From positions 2,046,001 to 2,110,000 of the forward strand of contig NZ_CP109444.1 in assembly GCF_036227225.1 (NCBI RefSeq): a stretch of DNA of 64,000 bases, read 5' to 3'. This document shows, in pieces, positions 16,650 through 25,455 of this stretch. The notes beneath the pieces were generated by a model that saw nothing but the letters and a program-made list of their open reading frames with translations, did no database searches and was not told the DNA's origin. The position numbers and the translations under genes are program-made. The DNA is from Streptomyces sp. NBC_01478 (GTDB lineage Bacteria; Actinomycetota; Actinomycetes; Streptomycetales; Streptomycetaceae). Position 1 is the stretch's first letter. Every line of letters begins with the position of its first letter.

Positions 16650-17675
16650 ATGCGCATTGGTGTCCTCACGTCCGGCGGCGACTGCCCCGGCCTGAACGCC
16701 GTCATCCGGTCCGTCGTGCACCGCGCCGTCGTTGACCACGGCGACGAGGTCATCGGCTTCCGTGACGGCTGGAAAGGCCTCCTGGAGTGCGACTACCTCA
16801 AGCTCGACCTCGACGCGGTGAGCGGCATCCTCGCTCGCGGCGGCACCATCCTCGGCTCCTCCCGCGTCCAGCCCTCCCACCTGCGGGACGGCGTCGAGCG
16901 GGCCCGAGGCCATGTCGAGGAGCTCGGCCTCGACGCGATCATCCCGATCGGCGGCGAGGGCACGCTCAAGGCGGCCAAGCTGATGTACGACGCCGGTCTC
17001 CCGATCGTCGGCGTCCCCAAGACCATCGACAACGACATCGCGGTCACGGACGTCACCTTCGGCTTCGACACGGCCGTCGGTGTCGCGACCGAGGCGCTCG
17101 ACCGGCTCAAGACGACCGCCGAGTCCCACCAGCGGGTCCTCGTCGTGGAGGTCATGGGCCGCCACACCGGCTGGATCGCGCTGCACTCCGGCATGGCGGC
17201 CGGCGCGCACGCCATCGTCGTACCTGAACGGCCTTTCGACATCGAGGAGTTGGCCGCGCGGGTCGGCGAACGCTTCGAGGCGGGCAAGCGGTTCGCGATC
17301 GTGGTCGCGGCGGAGGGTGCGAAGCCGCGTGCGGGGTCCATGGACTTCGACGAGGGCAAGAAGGATGTCTACGGCCATGAGCGCTTCGCGGGGATCGCGC
17401 GGCAACTCTCCATCGAGCTGGAGGAACGGCTCGGCAAGGAAGCGCGGCCGGTGATACTCGGGCATGTGCAGCGTGGGGGGACCCCGACTGCCTACGACCG
17501 TGTTCTCGCGACCCGGTTTGGGTGGCATGCGGTGGAGGCCGCGCATCGGGGGGAGTTCGGGAAGATGACCGCGCTTCAGGGGACCGAGATCTTGATGGTG
17601 CCGTTGGCCGATGCGGTGGAGACGCTGAAGACGGTGCCTGCTGATCGGTATGAAGAGGCTGAGTGCGTCCTGTAG
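16650..17675 (+). CDS. pfkA: 6-phosphofructokinase
   Basis: A 341-residue phosphofructokinase converting fructose 6-phosphate to fructose 1,6-bisphosphate in glycolysis. It begins MRIGVLTSGGDCPGLNAVIR; the substrate segment PKTIDNDIAVTD and the later RHTGWIALHSGMA follow. The phosphoryl-donor loop reads GGEGT (G104), the ATP-type residue, while the TIDND motif is preceded by Lys (PKTIDND), the residue seen in pyrophosphate-type enzymes. This mixed signature is common in actinobacterial 'group III' enzymes, so donor preference cannot be read from sequence alone. A strong terminator follows the stop codon. Confidence 0.94.
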   Translation: MRIGVLTSGGDCPGLNAVIRSVVHRAVVDHGDEVIGFRDGWKGLLECDYLKLDLDAVSGILARGGTILGSSRVQPSHLRDGVERARGHVEELGLDAIIPIGGEGTLKAAKLMYDAGLPIVGVPKTIDNDIAVTDVTFGFDTAVGVATEALDRLKTTAESHQRVLVVEVMGRHTGWIALHSGMAAGAHAIVVPERPFDIEELAARVGERFEAGKRFAIVVAAEGAKPRAGSMDFDEGKKDVYGHERFAGIARQLSIELEERLGKEARPVILGHVQRGGTPTAYDRVLATRFGWHAVEAAHRGEFGKMTALQGTEILMVPLADAVETLKTVPADRYEEAECVL

Positions 17676-17689
17676 CCCGTCCCTGAGCG

Positions 17690-17727
17690 AAACTGCCCCC
17701 GGTCACGATCGTGACCGGGGGCAGTTC
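17690..17727 (+). terminator. rho-independent-type terminator of pfkA
   Basis: A perfect 16-bp inverted repeat, AACTGCCCCCGGTCAC (17691-17706) and its complement (17711-17726), with a GATC loop, begins 15 nt after the pfkA stop codon. There is no T-run, as is usual for Streptomyces terminators. Confidence 0.88.
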
Positions 17728-17779
17728 TAGTCTGTGTGCGGACAGACTTGCACAACCCCCACGAATCAGGAGCCGTCCG

Positions 17780-18730
17780 ATGGATCACGGCGGGCACGGC
17801 ATGACCATGGATCTGCCGCCGTTCACGTTCGGGCGGGGGCTTGCGTGGTCGGCCGATCCGTTCTTCCTGACGGCCTGCCTGCTGGGTCTCGGGCTGTACG
17901 CGTGGGGGGTCCTGCGGTTGCGGCGGCGGGGGGACTCGTGGCCGGTGGGGCGGACGATCTCGTACGTCATCGGTGTGCTGACCATCGGGCTGGTGATGTG
18001 CACCAAGCTCAACGACTACGGCATGGTCATGTTCAGCGTGCACATGGTGCAGCACATGATCATCAGCATGCTCTCGCCGATCCTGCTGTTGCTCGGCGCT
18101 CCGATCACCCTCGCGTTGCGCGCGCTGCCGCCGGCGGCCCGGGGCAAAAAGGGGCCCCGCGAGCTGCTGTTGATGTTTCTGCACAGTCGGTACATGAAGG
18201 TCATCACGCATCCCGCGTTCACGATCCCGCTGTTCATCGCGAGCCTTTACGCGCTGTACTTCACGCCCATTTTCGACTTCCTGATGGGGTCGAAGACCGG
18301 GCACATCGCGATGATGGTGCACTTCCTCGCCGTGGGTGTGGTGTTCTTCTGGCCGATCATGGGCGTGGACCCGGGGCCGAATCGGCCCGGCTATCTGATG
18401 CGGATGCTGGAGCTGTTCGCCGGGATGCCGTTCCACGCGTTCTTCGGTATCGCGTTGATGATGGCGTCGGAGCCGATGGTCGAGACGTTCAAGAACCCGC
18501 CCGCCTCGCTCGGTATCGACGCGTTGTCCGATCAGAACGCGGCCGGCGGTATCGCCTGGGCGTTCAGCGAGGTCCCGTCCGTGCTGGTGCTGATCGCCCT
18601 GCTGTTCCAGTGGTACAGCTCGGAGCAGCGGCAGGCGAAGCGCCAGGACCGGGCGGCCGACCGGGACGGCGACAAGGAACTCGAGGCGTACAACGCCTAT
18701 TTGGCCTCATTGAACGCACGAGGCAATTGA
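17780..18730 (+). CDS. CtaG/Caa3-type cytochrome c oxidase assembly factor
   Basis: A 316-residue polytopic membrane protein with about seven hydrophobic segments. It begins with His-rich MDHGGHGMTMDLPPFTFGRG, then LTACLLGLGLYAWGVLRLRRR, MVQHMIISMLSPILLLLGAP, and later HFLAVGVVFFWPIMGVDP. These match the Caa3_CtaG family (PF09678), implicated in copper delivery to cytochrome oxidase. The ATG at 17780 follows CAGGAG; the frame upstream enters the pfkA terminator. It stands alone. The His/Met-rich N-terminus fits copper binding (inference). Confidence 0.87.
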   Translation: MDHGGHGMTMDLPPFTFGRGLAWSADPFFLTACLLGLGLYAWGVLRLRRRGDSWPVGRTISYVIGVLTIGLVMCTKLNDYGMVMFSVHMVQHMIISMLSPILLLLGAPITLALRALPPAARGKKGPRELLLMFLHSRYMKVITHPAFTIPLFIASLYALYFTPIFDFLMGSKTGHIAMMVHFLAVGVVFFWPIMGVDPGPNRPGYLMRMLELFAGMPFHAFFGIALMMASEPMVETFKNPPASLGIDALSDQNAAGGIAWAFSEVPSVLVLIALLFQWYSSEQRQAKRQDRAADRDGDKELEAYNAYLASLNARGN

Positions 18731-18808
18731 ACACATGCGGTAACTGAACGGCAATTTCGTTCAGTAGCATAAAGCGCGATGGGGGAACCGCCACCGGGGG
18801 GAGCGGTA

Positions 18809-20047
18809 ATGACATTTCGCGCGGTTGTGCAAAGGACCGGAATTTCGGTGATCCGCCGGATCGCCGTGCCGCTCGTCTGTGTCCTGGTCGTGAGCGGACT
18901 GAGTGGATGCGGCGGAGACGCACATACGTTCGCCGTGCAGGCGGTCGCCGCCGGAGTTCCGTCGCTCGCGCCTTTCTTCGGCGAGAAACAGGGACTGGGC
19001 CACGACACCCGGGCGCGTTCGCTGCCGGTGCGGGGCACCTTGCAGCAAGGGGACACACCTGGTCTGTACGGGGGCACCAAGCAGCCGACCCTCTGTGACG
19101 TGGCGAAGCTCAAGAGGTTTCTGACCGACCCCGCGAACCACCAGAAGGCGGTCGCCTGGTCCAGCGTGCCGGGCATCGGCACGGACCGGATACCGGTCTA
19201 TCTGGATCGGCTCACACCCGTACTCCTGCGTCACGACACTCTCGTAGAGAACCACGACTTCAGGAAAGGAAAGGCCACGCCTTACAACTCCCTTCTCCAG
19301 GCGGGAATCGCGATTCTCGTCGACGACCAGGGGGAACCCGCCGCGAAGTGCTCGTGCGGAAATCCGCTGCGCCCCTTCAAGGGCGACGCGAACCTGATTT
19401 CCGTCAAGTTCGCGGACGGCAACAAGAAGTGGAGCGGATATCAGGCGTCCTCGGTCGTGGCCGTACGTCCGGCGGCGCGGAAGGTGGAGCGCCTCGCCCT
19501 CGTCGACATCGGCGATCCAAACCGCGGTATCGAGCGTCCGGTCGGTACGACGGGCAAGCGCGACACCGTCTTCGACACCCGGCGGCAGCACGCGGTGCCG
19601 AACCTCGCGGGGACGACGTTCGGGGAGGCGCGGGAGCAACTGGTGAGCAGCGGTCTGGCCGTCGGGTACGGCGGGAGTACGGCGCCGTCCGACGACGCCC
19701 GGGTCACGGCGACCGATCCGCCCGCCGGGACCGAGCTGGGGTTCGGGGAGTACGTGCTGCTGAGCGTGGCCGGCGGGGCGAAGTCCACTCCCCCGGCTCC
19801 GACGACCACCTCCGGACCGACACTCGGCCCGCCGACGTCCACGCCCTCGTCACAGCCCTCGTCGCCACCACCGTCCTCGCGCACGAGTGAACCGCCGCCG
19901 TCGAGCAGTTCGCCTACGACCGGTTCGCCCTCGATGGTGACCGACTCTCCCTCGACGAGCGCGCCGGTCACCAGCAGTGCGGCCGTCACCGCCACCGTCA
20001 CGACCACCACGACTCCCACGACGACAGCCACCACGACCGAGACGTGA
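18809..20047 (+). CDS. PASTA-domain lipoprotein with Ser/Thr/Pro-rich tail
   Basis: A 412-residue exported protein. The signal peptide ends in a lipobox (SGLSGC) with the modified cysteine at residue 34. The central part, about 40-250, resembles a domain of unknown function known from streptomycetes (DUF6777, from memory) and contains CSCGNPL. A PASTA-like repeat follows (AVPNLAGTTFGEAREQLVSS to YVLLSVAGG), then a low-complexity P/S/T tail of about 95 residues. PASTA domains bind peptidoglycan fragments or beta-lactams. The start at 18809 has the strong ribosome-binding site GGGGGGAG; ATG 18779 lacks one. It is followed 25 nt later by a Ser/Thr kinase, suggesting that PASTA sensing and kinase signalling are split over two proteins. 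Confidence 0.78.
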   Translation: MTFRAVVQRTGISVIRRIAVPLVCVLVVSGLSGCGGDAHTFAVQAVAAGVPSLAPFFGEKQGLGHDTRARSLPVRGTLQQGDTPGLYGGTKQPTLCDVAKLKRFLTDPANHQKAVAWSSVPGIGTDRIPVYLDRLTPVLLRHDTLVENHDFRKGKATPYNSLLQAGIAILVDDQGEPAAKCSCGNPLRPFKGDANLISVKFADGNKKWSGYQASSVVAVRPAARKVERLALVDIGDPNRGIERPVGTTGKRDTVFDTRRQHAVPNLAGTTFGEAREQLVSSGLAVGYGGSTAPSDDARVTATDPPAGTELGFGEYVLLSVAGGAKSTPPAPTTTSGPTLGPPTSTPSSQPSSPPPSSRTSEPPPSSSSPTTGSPSMVTDSPSTSAPVTSSAAVTATVTTTTTPTTTATTTET

Positions 20048-20072
20048 CGAGGACCCGGAAGGAGGACTCCGG

Positions 20073-21905
20073 ATGTCACAGGGATCGCCGACCTCGGGAG
20101 TGGGCCGGGTCATCGCCGGCCGTTATCTCCTGCTGAACCGGCTGGGCAGTGGCGGTATGGGACATGTGTGGCTCGCACATGACCAGCGGCTGGCCTGTGA
20201 AGTCGCGCTCAAGGAGATCGTGTTCAGCAACCCGGCCTACGCCGACGCCGAGCGGGAGGCCCGGGTCGCACGGGCCCGGGCCGAGGCACGGAACGCGGCC
20301 GGGCTGCGCGGTCACCCCCATGTGGTGACCGTCCATGACGTGCTGGAGCACGAGGGGCTGCCGTGGATCGTCATGGAGTATGTGGCGGACGCCGTGGACC
20401 TGCGCGACCTGATCGGCCGGCACGGCTCGGCGGCCCCGGCGGAGTGCGCCCGCATCGGGCTCGCCGTCCTTGACGCGCTGACCGCGGGGCACCAGCGGGG
20501 CGTGATGCACCGGGACGTGAAACCGGCGAACATCCTGCTCGCGCCGGACCGCACCGGTTCGCCGTACGCCCGCGTCCTGCTCACCGACTACGGCATCTCG
20601 GTGCAGCCGGACGCCGGGGAGACGCGGTACACGCAGACGTCCGTGCTCGTCGGTACGGCGGGGTATCTGGCGCCGGAGCGGGCCACGGGCGGGCCGCCGA
20701 CCGCCGCCGCCGACCTGTTCTCGCTGGGCTGCACGCTGTACCACGCCGTCGAGGGCCACGGCCCCTTCGTGCGCGAGACCCCGCTCGCCGAGATCACCGC
20801 GGTGGTCATGGAGGACCCGCTGCCCCCGGTCCGCGCGGGCGCGCTGGCACCGGTGCTCCACGCGATGCTGGAGAAGGATCCGCTACGACGGATCTCGGCG
20901 ACGGAGGCGGAGGCGGCACTGGCGCGGATCGTGACGCCGCAGACGGAGGCGGAGGCGTACGCACGGACCCAGACCGACCTGGGCTCGCCGTCACCCTGGG
21001 AAGGGCAGTCGGTGCCTTTCACGGCGGGGCCGTCGGCTCCCTCGTCCTCCCCCGCCGGTCGGCGCCGCCGCCCGCGTTCCCGGCTCCGCCAGGCCGTCCT
21101 CGCGGGCCTGCTCGGGCTCGCCCTCGCCCTCGGCGGCGTCTGGTACGCCATGGCCCACCAGCCACCCGGCGACCACACGGACACGAGCAAGGACAGCCCG
21201 CCGTACGGCAATACCGTCGGCCTCTCCGCGCCGCTCAAGGACGGCGACTGTGTCACCGCCGACTGGCCCGGTGGGAAGCGGTTCGAGGGGACGCCCCGGC
21301 TCGCCGTCGACTCCACCTGCCGGAACTCGGTGCCCGACGGTCAGGTGATGGCGTTCGTGTCCACCGCGTCGGCGGGCGAGGCGCGCAAGGTGGGCTCGGA
21401 TCGGTGTGCGGAGCGGACGCGGGAGGCACGGGAGAAGCTGGCGGACGTGCGGGGCTTCGCCGTCGTACCGACCGACGCGGGTTTCACGGCCGCCGGGCAT
21501 CGCGCCGCGTGTCTGGTGCTGGGCGCGCACGGGCCGGTCTACGGGCCGCTCGGGAGCCGTCGCGTTCTCGGGTCGGCGTTCGCGGACACGTCGACCATGC
21601 AGAAGGGGGACTGTCTGGACGTGCCCTCGGACCGGGCCGCGAGCCTGGTCTCCTGCACCGGGAAGCATGATCAGGAAGTGGTCGGGTTCACCCGGTTGGG
21701 CGCCGGCGTCACGCTGGCCCAGGCCCGTACGCGGTCGGACGCGGCCTGCGCCCGGGACGTCCCGCCGGCCGACCACGGCTTCGGTCCGTCGGTGTACGAG
21801 GCCGCCTCCTGGACCAGTCGGGGACCGTGGAAGTCGGGCACACATTTCGTCGTGTGCGCCGTTCGGAGGCAGAACGGGGGCACCATGGAGGGGAACGAAC
21901 CATGA
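20073..21905 (+). CDS. serine/threonine protein kinase, membrane-anchored
   Basis: A 610-residue Hanks-type kinase. The P-loop is LGSGGMGHVW, the ATP-binding lysine K47 (ALKEI), the catalytic aspartate D148 (HRDVKPANILL). The metal motif reads DYG (D172) in place of DFG. After a Pro/Arg-rich linker one membrane segment lies at about 340-359. The external C-terminal part (about 250 residues) has evenly spaced cysteines and segments such as GDCLDVPSDRAASLVSCTGK, like the 'septum formation' domain family. The ATG follows AAGGAGGA. It is in an operon with the PASTA lipoprotein before it and a small membrane protein after it. The signal and substrates are unknown. Confidence 0.92.
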   Translation: MSQGSPTSGVGRVIAGRYLLLNRLGSGGMGHVWLAHDQRLACEVALKEIVFSNPAYADAEREARVARARAEARNAAGLRGHPHVVTVHDVLEHEGLPWIVMEYVADAVDLRDLIGRHGSAAPAECARIGLAVLDALTAGHQRGVMHRDVKPANILLAPDRTGSPYARVLLTDYGISVQPDAGETRYTQTSVLVGTAGYLAPERATGGPPTAAADLFSLGCTLYHAVEGHGPFVRETPLAEITAVVMEDPLPPVRAGALAPVLHAMLEKDPLRRISATEAEAALARIVTPQTEAEAYARTQTDLGSPSPWEGQSVPFTAGPSAPSSSPAGRRRRPRSRLRQAVLAGLLGLALALGGVWYAMAHQPPGDHTDTSKDSPPYGNTVGLSAPLKDGDCVTADWPGGKRFEGTPRLAVDSTCRNSVPDGQVMAFVSTASAGEARKVGSDRCAERTREAREKLADVRGFAVVPTDAGFTAAGHRAACLVLGAHGPVYGPLGSRRVLGSAFADTSTMQKGDCLDVPSDRAASLVSCTGKHDQEVVGFTRLGAGVTLAQARTRSDAACARDVPPADHGFGPSVYEAASWTSRGPWKSGTHFVVCAVRRQNGGTMEGNEP

Positions 21906-21918
21906 GGAGGGTGTTGCG

Positions 21919-22077
21919 ATGCCCGGTTCCACGAAGACCATGGGGGTGATCACCGTCGGCGGACTCGTGGTGGTGACGGCCTACACGGTGGCGCTCGGCA
22001 GTAACGGCTGGCTGTGGTTCGGCTGGGTCGTGCTCGGGCTGATCACCCTCGGGATGGTGGCCACGCGCAGCACCTGA
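21919..22077 (+). CDS. small membrane protein, 52 residues
   Basis: A small ORF with a good ribosome-binding site (AGGAGGGTGTTGCG then ATG), 13 nt after the kinase stop. The protein MPGSTKTMGVITVGGLVVVT and onward consists of two hydrophobic helices separated by GSNGWLWFG, so it is an almost wholly membrane-embedded protein. The translation signals, operon position and hydrophobic composition support it as real. It has no motif that suggests function; a link to the kinase is only positional. Confidence 0.65.
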   Translation: MPGSTKTMGVITVGGLVVVTAYTVALGSNGWLWFGWVVLGLITLGMVATRST

Positions 22078-22083
22078 CGCCCG

Positions 22084-23289
22084 CTACCCGGCGCTCCGCC
22101 GGCTGGCCGAGTGCACGCCCGGCTGGTACTTCGGCAGCCGGGCGGTGATCTTCATGCCCGCTCCTACGGCGGTCTCGATGACGAGGCCGTAGTCGTCGCC
22201 GTAGACCTGGCGGAGCCGGTCGTCGACGTTGGACAGGCCGATGCCGCCCGAGGGGCTGACCTCCCCTGCGAGGATGCGGCGCAGCAGGTCGGGGTCCATG
22301 CCGGCGCCGTCGTCCTCGATGACGACGAGTGCCTCGGCGCCCGCGTCCTGCGCGGTGATGCTGATACGGCTCTTGTCGGCCTTGCCCTCCAGGCCGTGCT
22401 TCACGGCGTTCTCGACGAGTGGTTGCAGGCACAGGAACGGGAGCGCGACCGGCAGCACCTCGGGGGCGATCTGGAGCGTGACGGAGAGCCGTTCGCCGAA
22501 GCGGGCCCGGACGAGTGCCAAGTAGTGGTCGATGGCGTGGAGTTCGTCGGCGAGGGTGGTGAAGTCGCCGTGCCTGCGGAACGAGTAGCGGGTGAAGTCG
22601 GCGAATTCCAGGAGCAGTTCGCGGGCGCGCTCGGGGTCGGTGCGGACGAACGAGGCGATCACCGCGAGCGAGTTGAAGATGAAGTGCGGGGAGATCTGGG
22701 CCCGAAGTGCCTTGATCTCGGCCTCGATCAGCCGGGTGCGGGACTGGTCCAGATCCGCCAACTCCAGTTGGACCGAGACCCAGCGGGCGACCTCCCCGGC
22801 GGCCCGGACCAGGACGGCGGACTCGCGCGGCGCGCAGGCGACCAGCGCGCCGTGGACCCGGTCGTCGACGGTGAGCGGGGCGACCACCGCCCAGCGCAAC
22901 GGGCAGTCGGGGGCTGCGCAGTTGAGCCGGAACGCCTCGCCGCGGCCGGTCTCCAGGGGGCCCGCGAGCCGTTCCATGATCTCGGCCCGGTGATGGTCGC
23001 CGACGCCTTCCCAGGCGAGGACCTGCTTCTGGTCGGTCAGGCAGAGCGCGTCGGTGCCGAGCAGCGTGCGCAGTCTGCGGGCCGAGCGGCGGGCCGTCTC
23101 GCCGGTGAGGCCGGCGCGCAGCGGGGGTGCGGCGAGGGAGGCGGTGTGCAGGGTCTGGAAGGTGGCGTGCTCGACGGGGGTGCCGAGTCCGCCGAGGTTC
23201 TCGGGGCGCGCGGTGCGCCGGCCGAGCCAGAAGCCGGCGGCGAGCAACGGGAGTACGGCAACACAGAGGCCGGCCAGGAATCCGCTCAT
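22084..23289 (-). CDS. LytS-type sensor histidine kinase (GAF-HisKA_7TM type)
   Basis: A 401-residue sensor kinase. It has one N-terminal membrane anchor (LAGLCVAVLPLLAAGFWLG), a GAF-like sensory domain (about 45-165), the LytS-type phosphoacceptor H202 in ISPHFIFNSLAVIASFV, and an ATPase domain with LQPLVENAVKHG and GIGLSNVDDRL. Kinases of this class pair with LytTR response regulators; one lies 2.2 kb upstream in the same gene row, with the symporter genes between. The set resembles BtsSR/YpdAB systems sensing extracellular carboxylates such as pyruvate. Here a cytoplasmic GAF replaces the multi-span sensor. Confidence 0.9.
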   Translation of the reverse strand: MSGFLAGLCVAVLPLLAAGFWLGRRTARPENLGGLGTPVEHATFQTLHTASLAAPPLRAGLTGETARRSARRLRTLLGTDALCLTDQKQVLAWEGVGDHHRAEIMERLAGPLETGRGEAFRLNCAAPDCPLRWAVVAPLTVDDRVHGALVACAPRESAVLVRAAGEVARWVSVQLELADLDQSRTRLIEAEIKALRAQISPHFIFNSLAVIASFVRTDPERARELLLEFADFTRYSFRRHGDFTTLADELHAIDHYLALVRARFGERLSVTLQIAPEVLPVALPFLCLQPLVENAVKHGLEGKADKSRISITAQDAGAEALVVIEDDGAGMDPDLLRRILAGEVSPSGGIGLSNVDDRLRQVYGDDYGLVIETAVGAGMKITARLPKYQPGVHSASRRSAG

Positions 23290-23356
23290 GCGGCCGCCTC
23301 CGTAAGGGAGTTGGGCGATCTACTCATGGTGATGCCAGGACCGTCCGTGGGTGTCG

Positions 23357-25069
23357 TCACGCCTTCACCTCCGCCCGCAGTTCCTCCGGCAGATGGAAGC
23401 GTGCCAGGATCGCCGCCGTCCCCGTCGGTACCCGGCCCGGGGTGGCCAGGGACACCAGCACCATGGTGAGGAAGCCCAGCGGCACCGACCAGAGCGCGGG
23501 CCAGGCGAGCAGGGCGTGCAGGGGGCCCGTGCCGGGGAAGCCGGCCATGGTCGCGGCCACCGCGACGAACGCCGAGCCGCCGCCCACCAGCATTCCGGCC
23601 GCCGCGCCGGGCGGGGTGAGCCTGGTCCACCAGATGCCGAGGACCAGCAACGGGCAGAAGGAGGAGGCGGACACGGCGAACGCGAGTCCCACGGCGTCGG
23701 CGACGGGCAGCCCGCCGACCAGGGCGCTCGCCGCCAGCGGTACGGCCATGGCGAGGCCCGTGCCGAGTCTGAAGTGCCGTACTCCGCGCGACGGGAGGAC
23801 GTCCTGGGTGAGGACCCCGGCCACGGCCATGGTCAGCCCCGACGCGGTGGACAGGAACGCGGCGAAGGCGCCGCCCGCGACCAGCGCGCCGAGCAGATCG
23901 CCGCCGACGCCGCCGATCATGCGGTCGGGCAGCAGGAGGACGGCCGCGTCGGCGTCGCCGGTGAGGGTGAGTTCGGGGGTGTACAGGCGGCCGAGGGCGC
24001 CGTAGACGGGCGGGAGGAGGTAGAAGGCGCCGATCAGGCCGAGGACGGCGACCGTGGTGCGGCGGGCGGCGACGCCGTGCGGGCTGGTGTAGAAGCGGAC
24101 GACGACGTGCGGGAGGCCCATCGTGCCGAGGAAGGTCGCGAGGATGAGGCCGTACGTCGCGTACAGCGGGCGTTCCTCGCGGCTCGCGGCCAGCGAGGTC
24201 GACATGCCGCCGTTGGTGCCGCGGTCGGCGACGGGGACGGGGGCGCCCTTGGCGAAGGTGAGGCGGGTGCCGCGCTCGATGTGGTGGGTGCCGGCGGGGA
24301 GTTGGAGCCTCGTCGCGTCATGCGTGTGGCCGTCGACCTTGCCGGTCACCGTGACCGTGAGAGGCCGGTCGAGTCTGAGGTCGAGTGTCTCGTCGACCCG
24401 AACCGCCCGCTGTTCGCGGAACGTTGCCGGTTCCCCGAAGGCGTGCCGGGGTGCTCCGTCGCTCTGCCAGGCGAGGACCAGGAAGAGGGCGGGGACGAGC
24501 AGCGCGGTGAGCTTCAGCCAGTACTGGAAGGCCTGCACGAAGGTGATGCTGCGCATGCCTCCGGCCGCGACCGTGGCGACCACCACGACCGCCACGATCA
24601 GGCCGCCGAGCGAGTCGGGCGCCCCGGTGAGGACGGTCAACGTCAGTCCAGCGCCCTGGAGTTGGGGCAGAAGGTAGAGCCAGCCGACTCCTACGACGAA
24701 GGCCCCCGCGAGGCGTCGTACGCCGTGCGAGGCGAGCCGGGCCTCGGCGAAGTCGGGGAGGGTGTAGGCGCCGGAGCGGCGCAGCGGGGCGGCGACGAAC
24801 AGCAGCAGGACCAGGTACCCGGCCGTGTAGCCGACCGGGTACCAGAGCATGTCCGGGCCCTGGACCAGGACCAGTCCCGCGATGCCGAGGAAGGAGGCGG
24901 CGGAGAGGTATTCGCCGCTGATGGCGGCCGCGTTGAGGCGGGGGCCGACGGTGCGGGAGGCGACGTAGAAGTCGGAGGTGGTCCGGGAGATGCGCAGGCC
25001 GAACGCGCCGACGAGGACCGTCGCCACGACGACGAGGGCAACCGCTGGTACGGCATAGCTGGAGTTCAT
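23357..25069 (-). CDS. sodium:solute symporter (cation/acetate symporter, ActP-like)
   Basis: A 570-residue SSS-family transporter with about 13 membrane segments. The N-terminal SEYLSAASFLGIAGL-like region (ISGEYLSAASFLGIAG) and QGPDMLWYPVGYTAGYL are typical of ActP/MctC acetate or monocarboxylate permeases. An extracytoplasmic insertion of about 80 residues (around 200-290) is characteristic of this subgroup. The ATG at 25069 is embedded in a 14-bp triplicated sequence that also carries the stop codon of the upstream DUF485-type gene. It is likely an acetate/pyruvate-type carboxylate uptake system controlled by the flanking two-component pair. Confidence 0.9.
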   Translation of the reverse strand: MNSSYAVPAVALVVVATVLVGAFGLRISRTTSDFYVASRTVGPRLNAAAISGEYLSAASFLGIAGLVLVQGPDMLWYPVGYTAGYLVLLLFVAAPLRRSGAYTLPDFAEARLASHGVRRLAGAFVVGVGWLYLLPQLQGAGLTLTVLTGAPDSLGGLIVAVVVVATVAAGGMRSITFVQAFQYWLKLTALLVPALFLVLAWQSDGAPRHAFGEPATFREQRAVRVDETLDLRLDRPLTVTVTGKVDGHTHDATRLQLPAGTHHIERGTRLTFAKGAPVPVADRGTNGGMSTSLAASREERPLYATYGLILATFLGTMGLPHVVVRFYTSPHGVAARRTTVAVLGLIGAFYLLPPVYGALGRLYTPELTLTGDADAAVLLLPDRMIGGVGGDLLGALVAGGAFAAFLSTASGLTMAVAGVLTQDVLPSRGVRHFRLGTGLAMAVPLAASALVGGLPVADAVGLAFAVSASSFCPLLVLGIWWTRLTPPGAAAGMLVGGGSAFVAVAATMAGFPGTGPLHALLAWPALWSVPLGFLTMVLVSLATPGRVPTGTAAILARFHLPEELRAEVKA

Positions 25070-25105
25070 CGGTCCTCGTTCATGGGTCCTCGTTCATCGG
25101 TCCTC
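25064..25105. repeat. three tandem 14-bp repeats carrying the ribosome-binding site and start codon
   Basis: On the plus strand GTTCATCGGTCCTC occurs at 25064-25077, with one change (GTTCATGGGTCCTC) at 25078-25091, and exactly again at 25092-25105. Read on the minus strand each unit is GAGGACC-N-ATGAAC, that is a Shine-Dalgarno-like GAGGA and an ATG. The first contains the TGA of the upstream gene and the last the ATG of the symporter. Confidence 0.9.
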
Positions 25106-25453
25106 GACGAGGCGGACGAAGTCGCGTTCGTTGCGTTCGGCGCGGCGGACGTACCAGAGGGCGAGGAGGACGAGCGGGGCGTAGAGGCAGAAGCCGAGGA
25201 CCAGCCATTCGAGGCGGTGGGAGTCGGGGGTCGCCGCGAACACCAGGGGCAGGGGGCCGACCAGGAGGACGAGGACCGCGAACACCAGGAGGGCGGCGCG
25301 GAGTTGGGTGCGCATGAGGGAACGGACGTAAGTGTGGCCCAGGGTGGTCTGTTCGTCGATCTCGGTGCGCGGGCGGGAGTAGCCGGAGGCGCGCCGGGTG
25401 CGGCGCGCCGGGCCGGTGACAACTACCCGGCGTTCGGTGGGTTCTTGAGGCAC
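25094..25453 (-). CDS. small membrane protein, DUF485-like partner of the symporter
   Basis: A 119-residue protein with a basic N-terminus (RRTRRASGYSRPR) and two membrane helices (ALLVFAVLVLLVGPLPLVFA and WLVLGFCLYAPLVLLALWYV). A DUF485-type two-helix protein is regularly cotranscribed with ActP-like acetate symporters (YjcH in E. coli). That placement, immediately before the symporter, is the main evidence. The stop codon lies in the 14-bp repeats. It follows the response-regulator gene by 2 nt, so all are one operon. Confidence 0.8.
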   Translation of the reverse strand: MPQEPTERRVVVTGPARRTRRASGYSRPRTEIDEQTTLGHTYVRSLMRTQLRAALLVFAVLVLLVGPLPLVFAATPDSHRLEWLVLGFCLYAPLVLLALWYVRRAERNERDFVRLVEDR

Positions 25454-25455
25454 CG

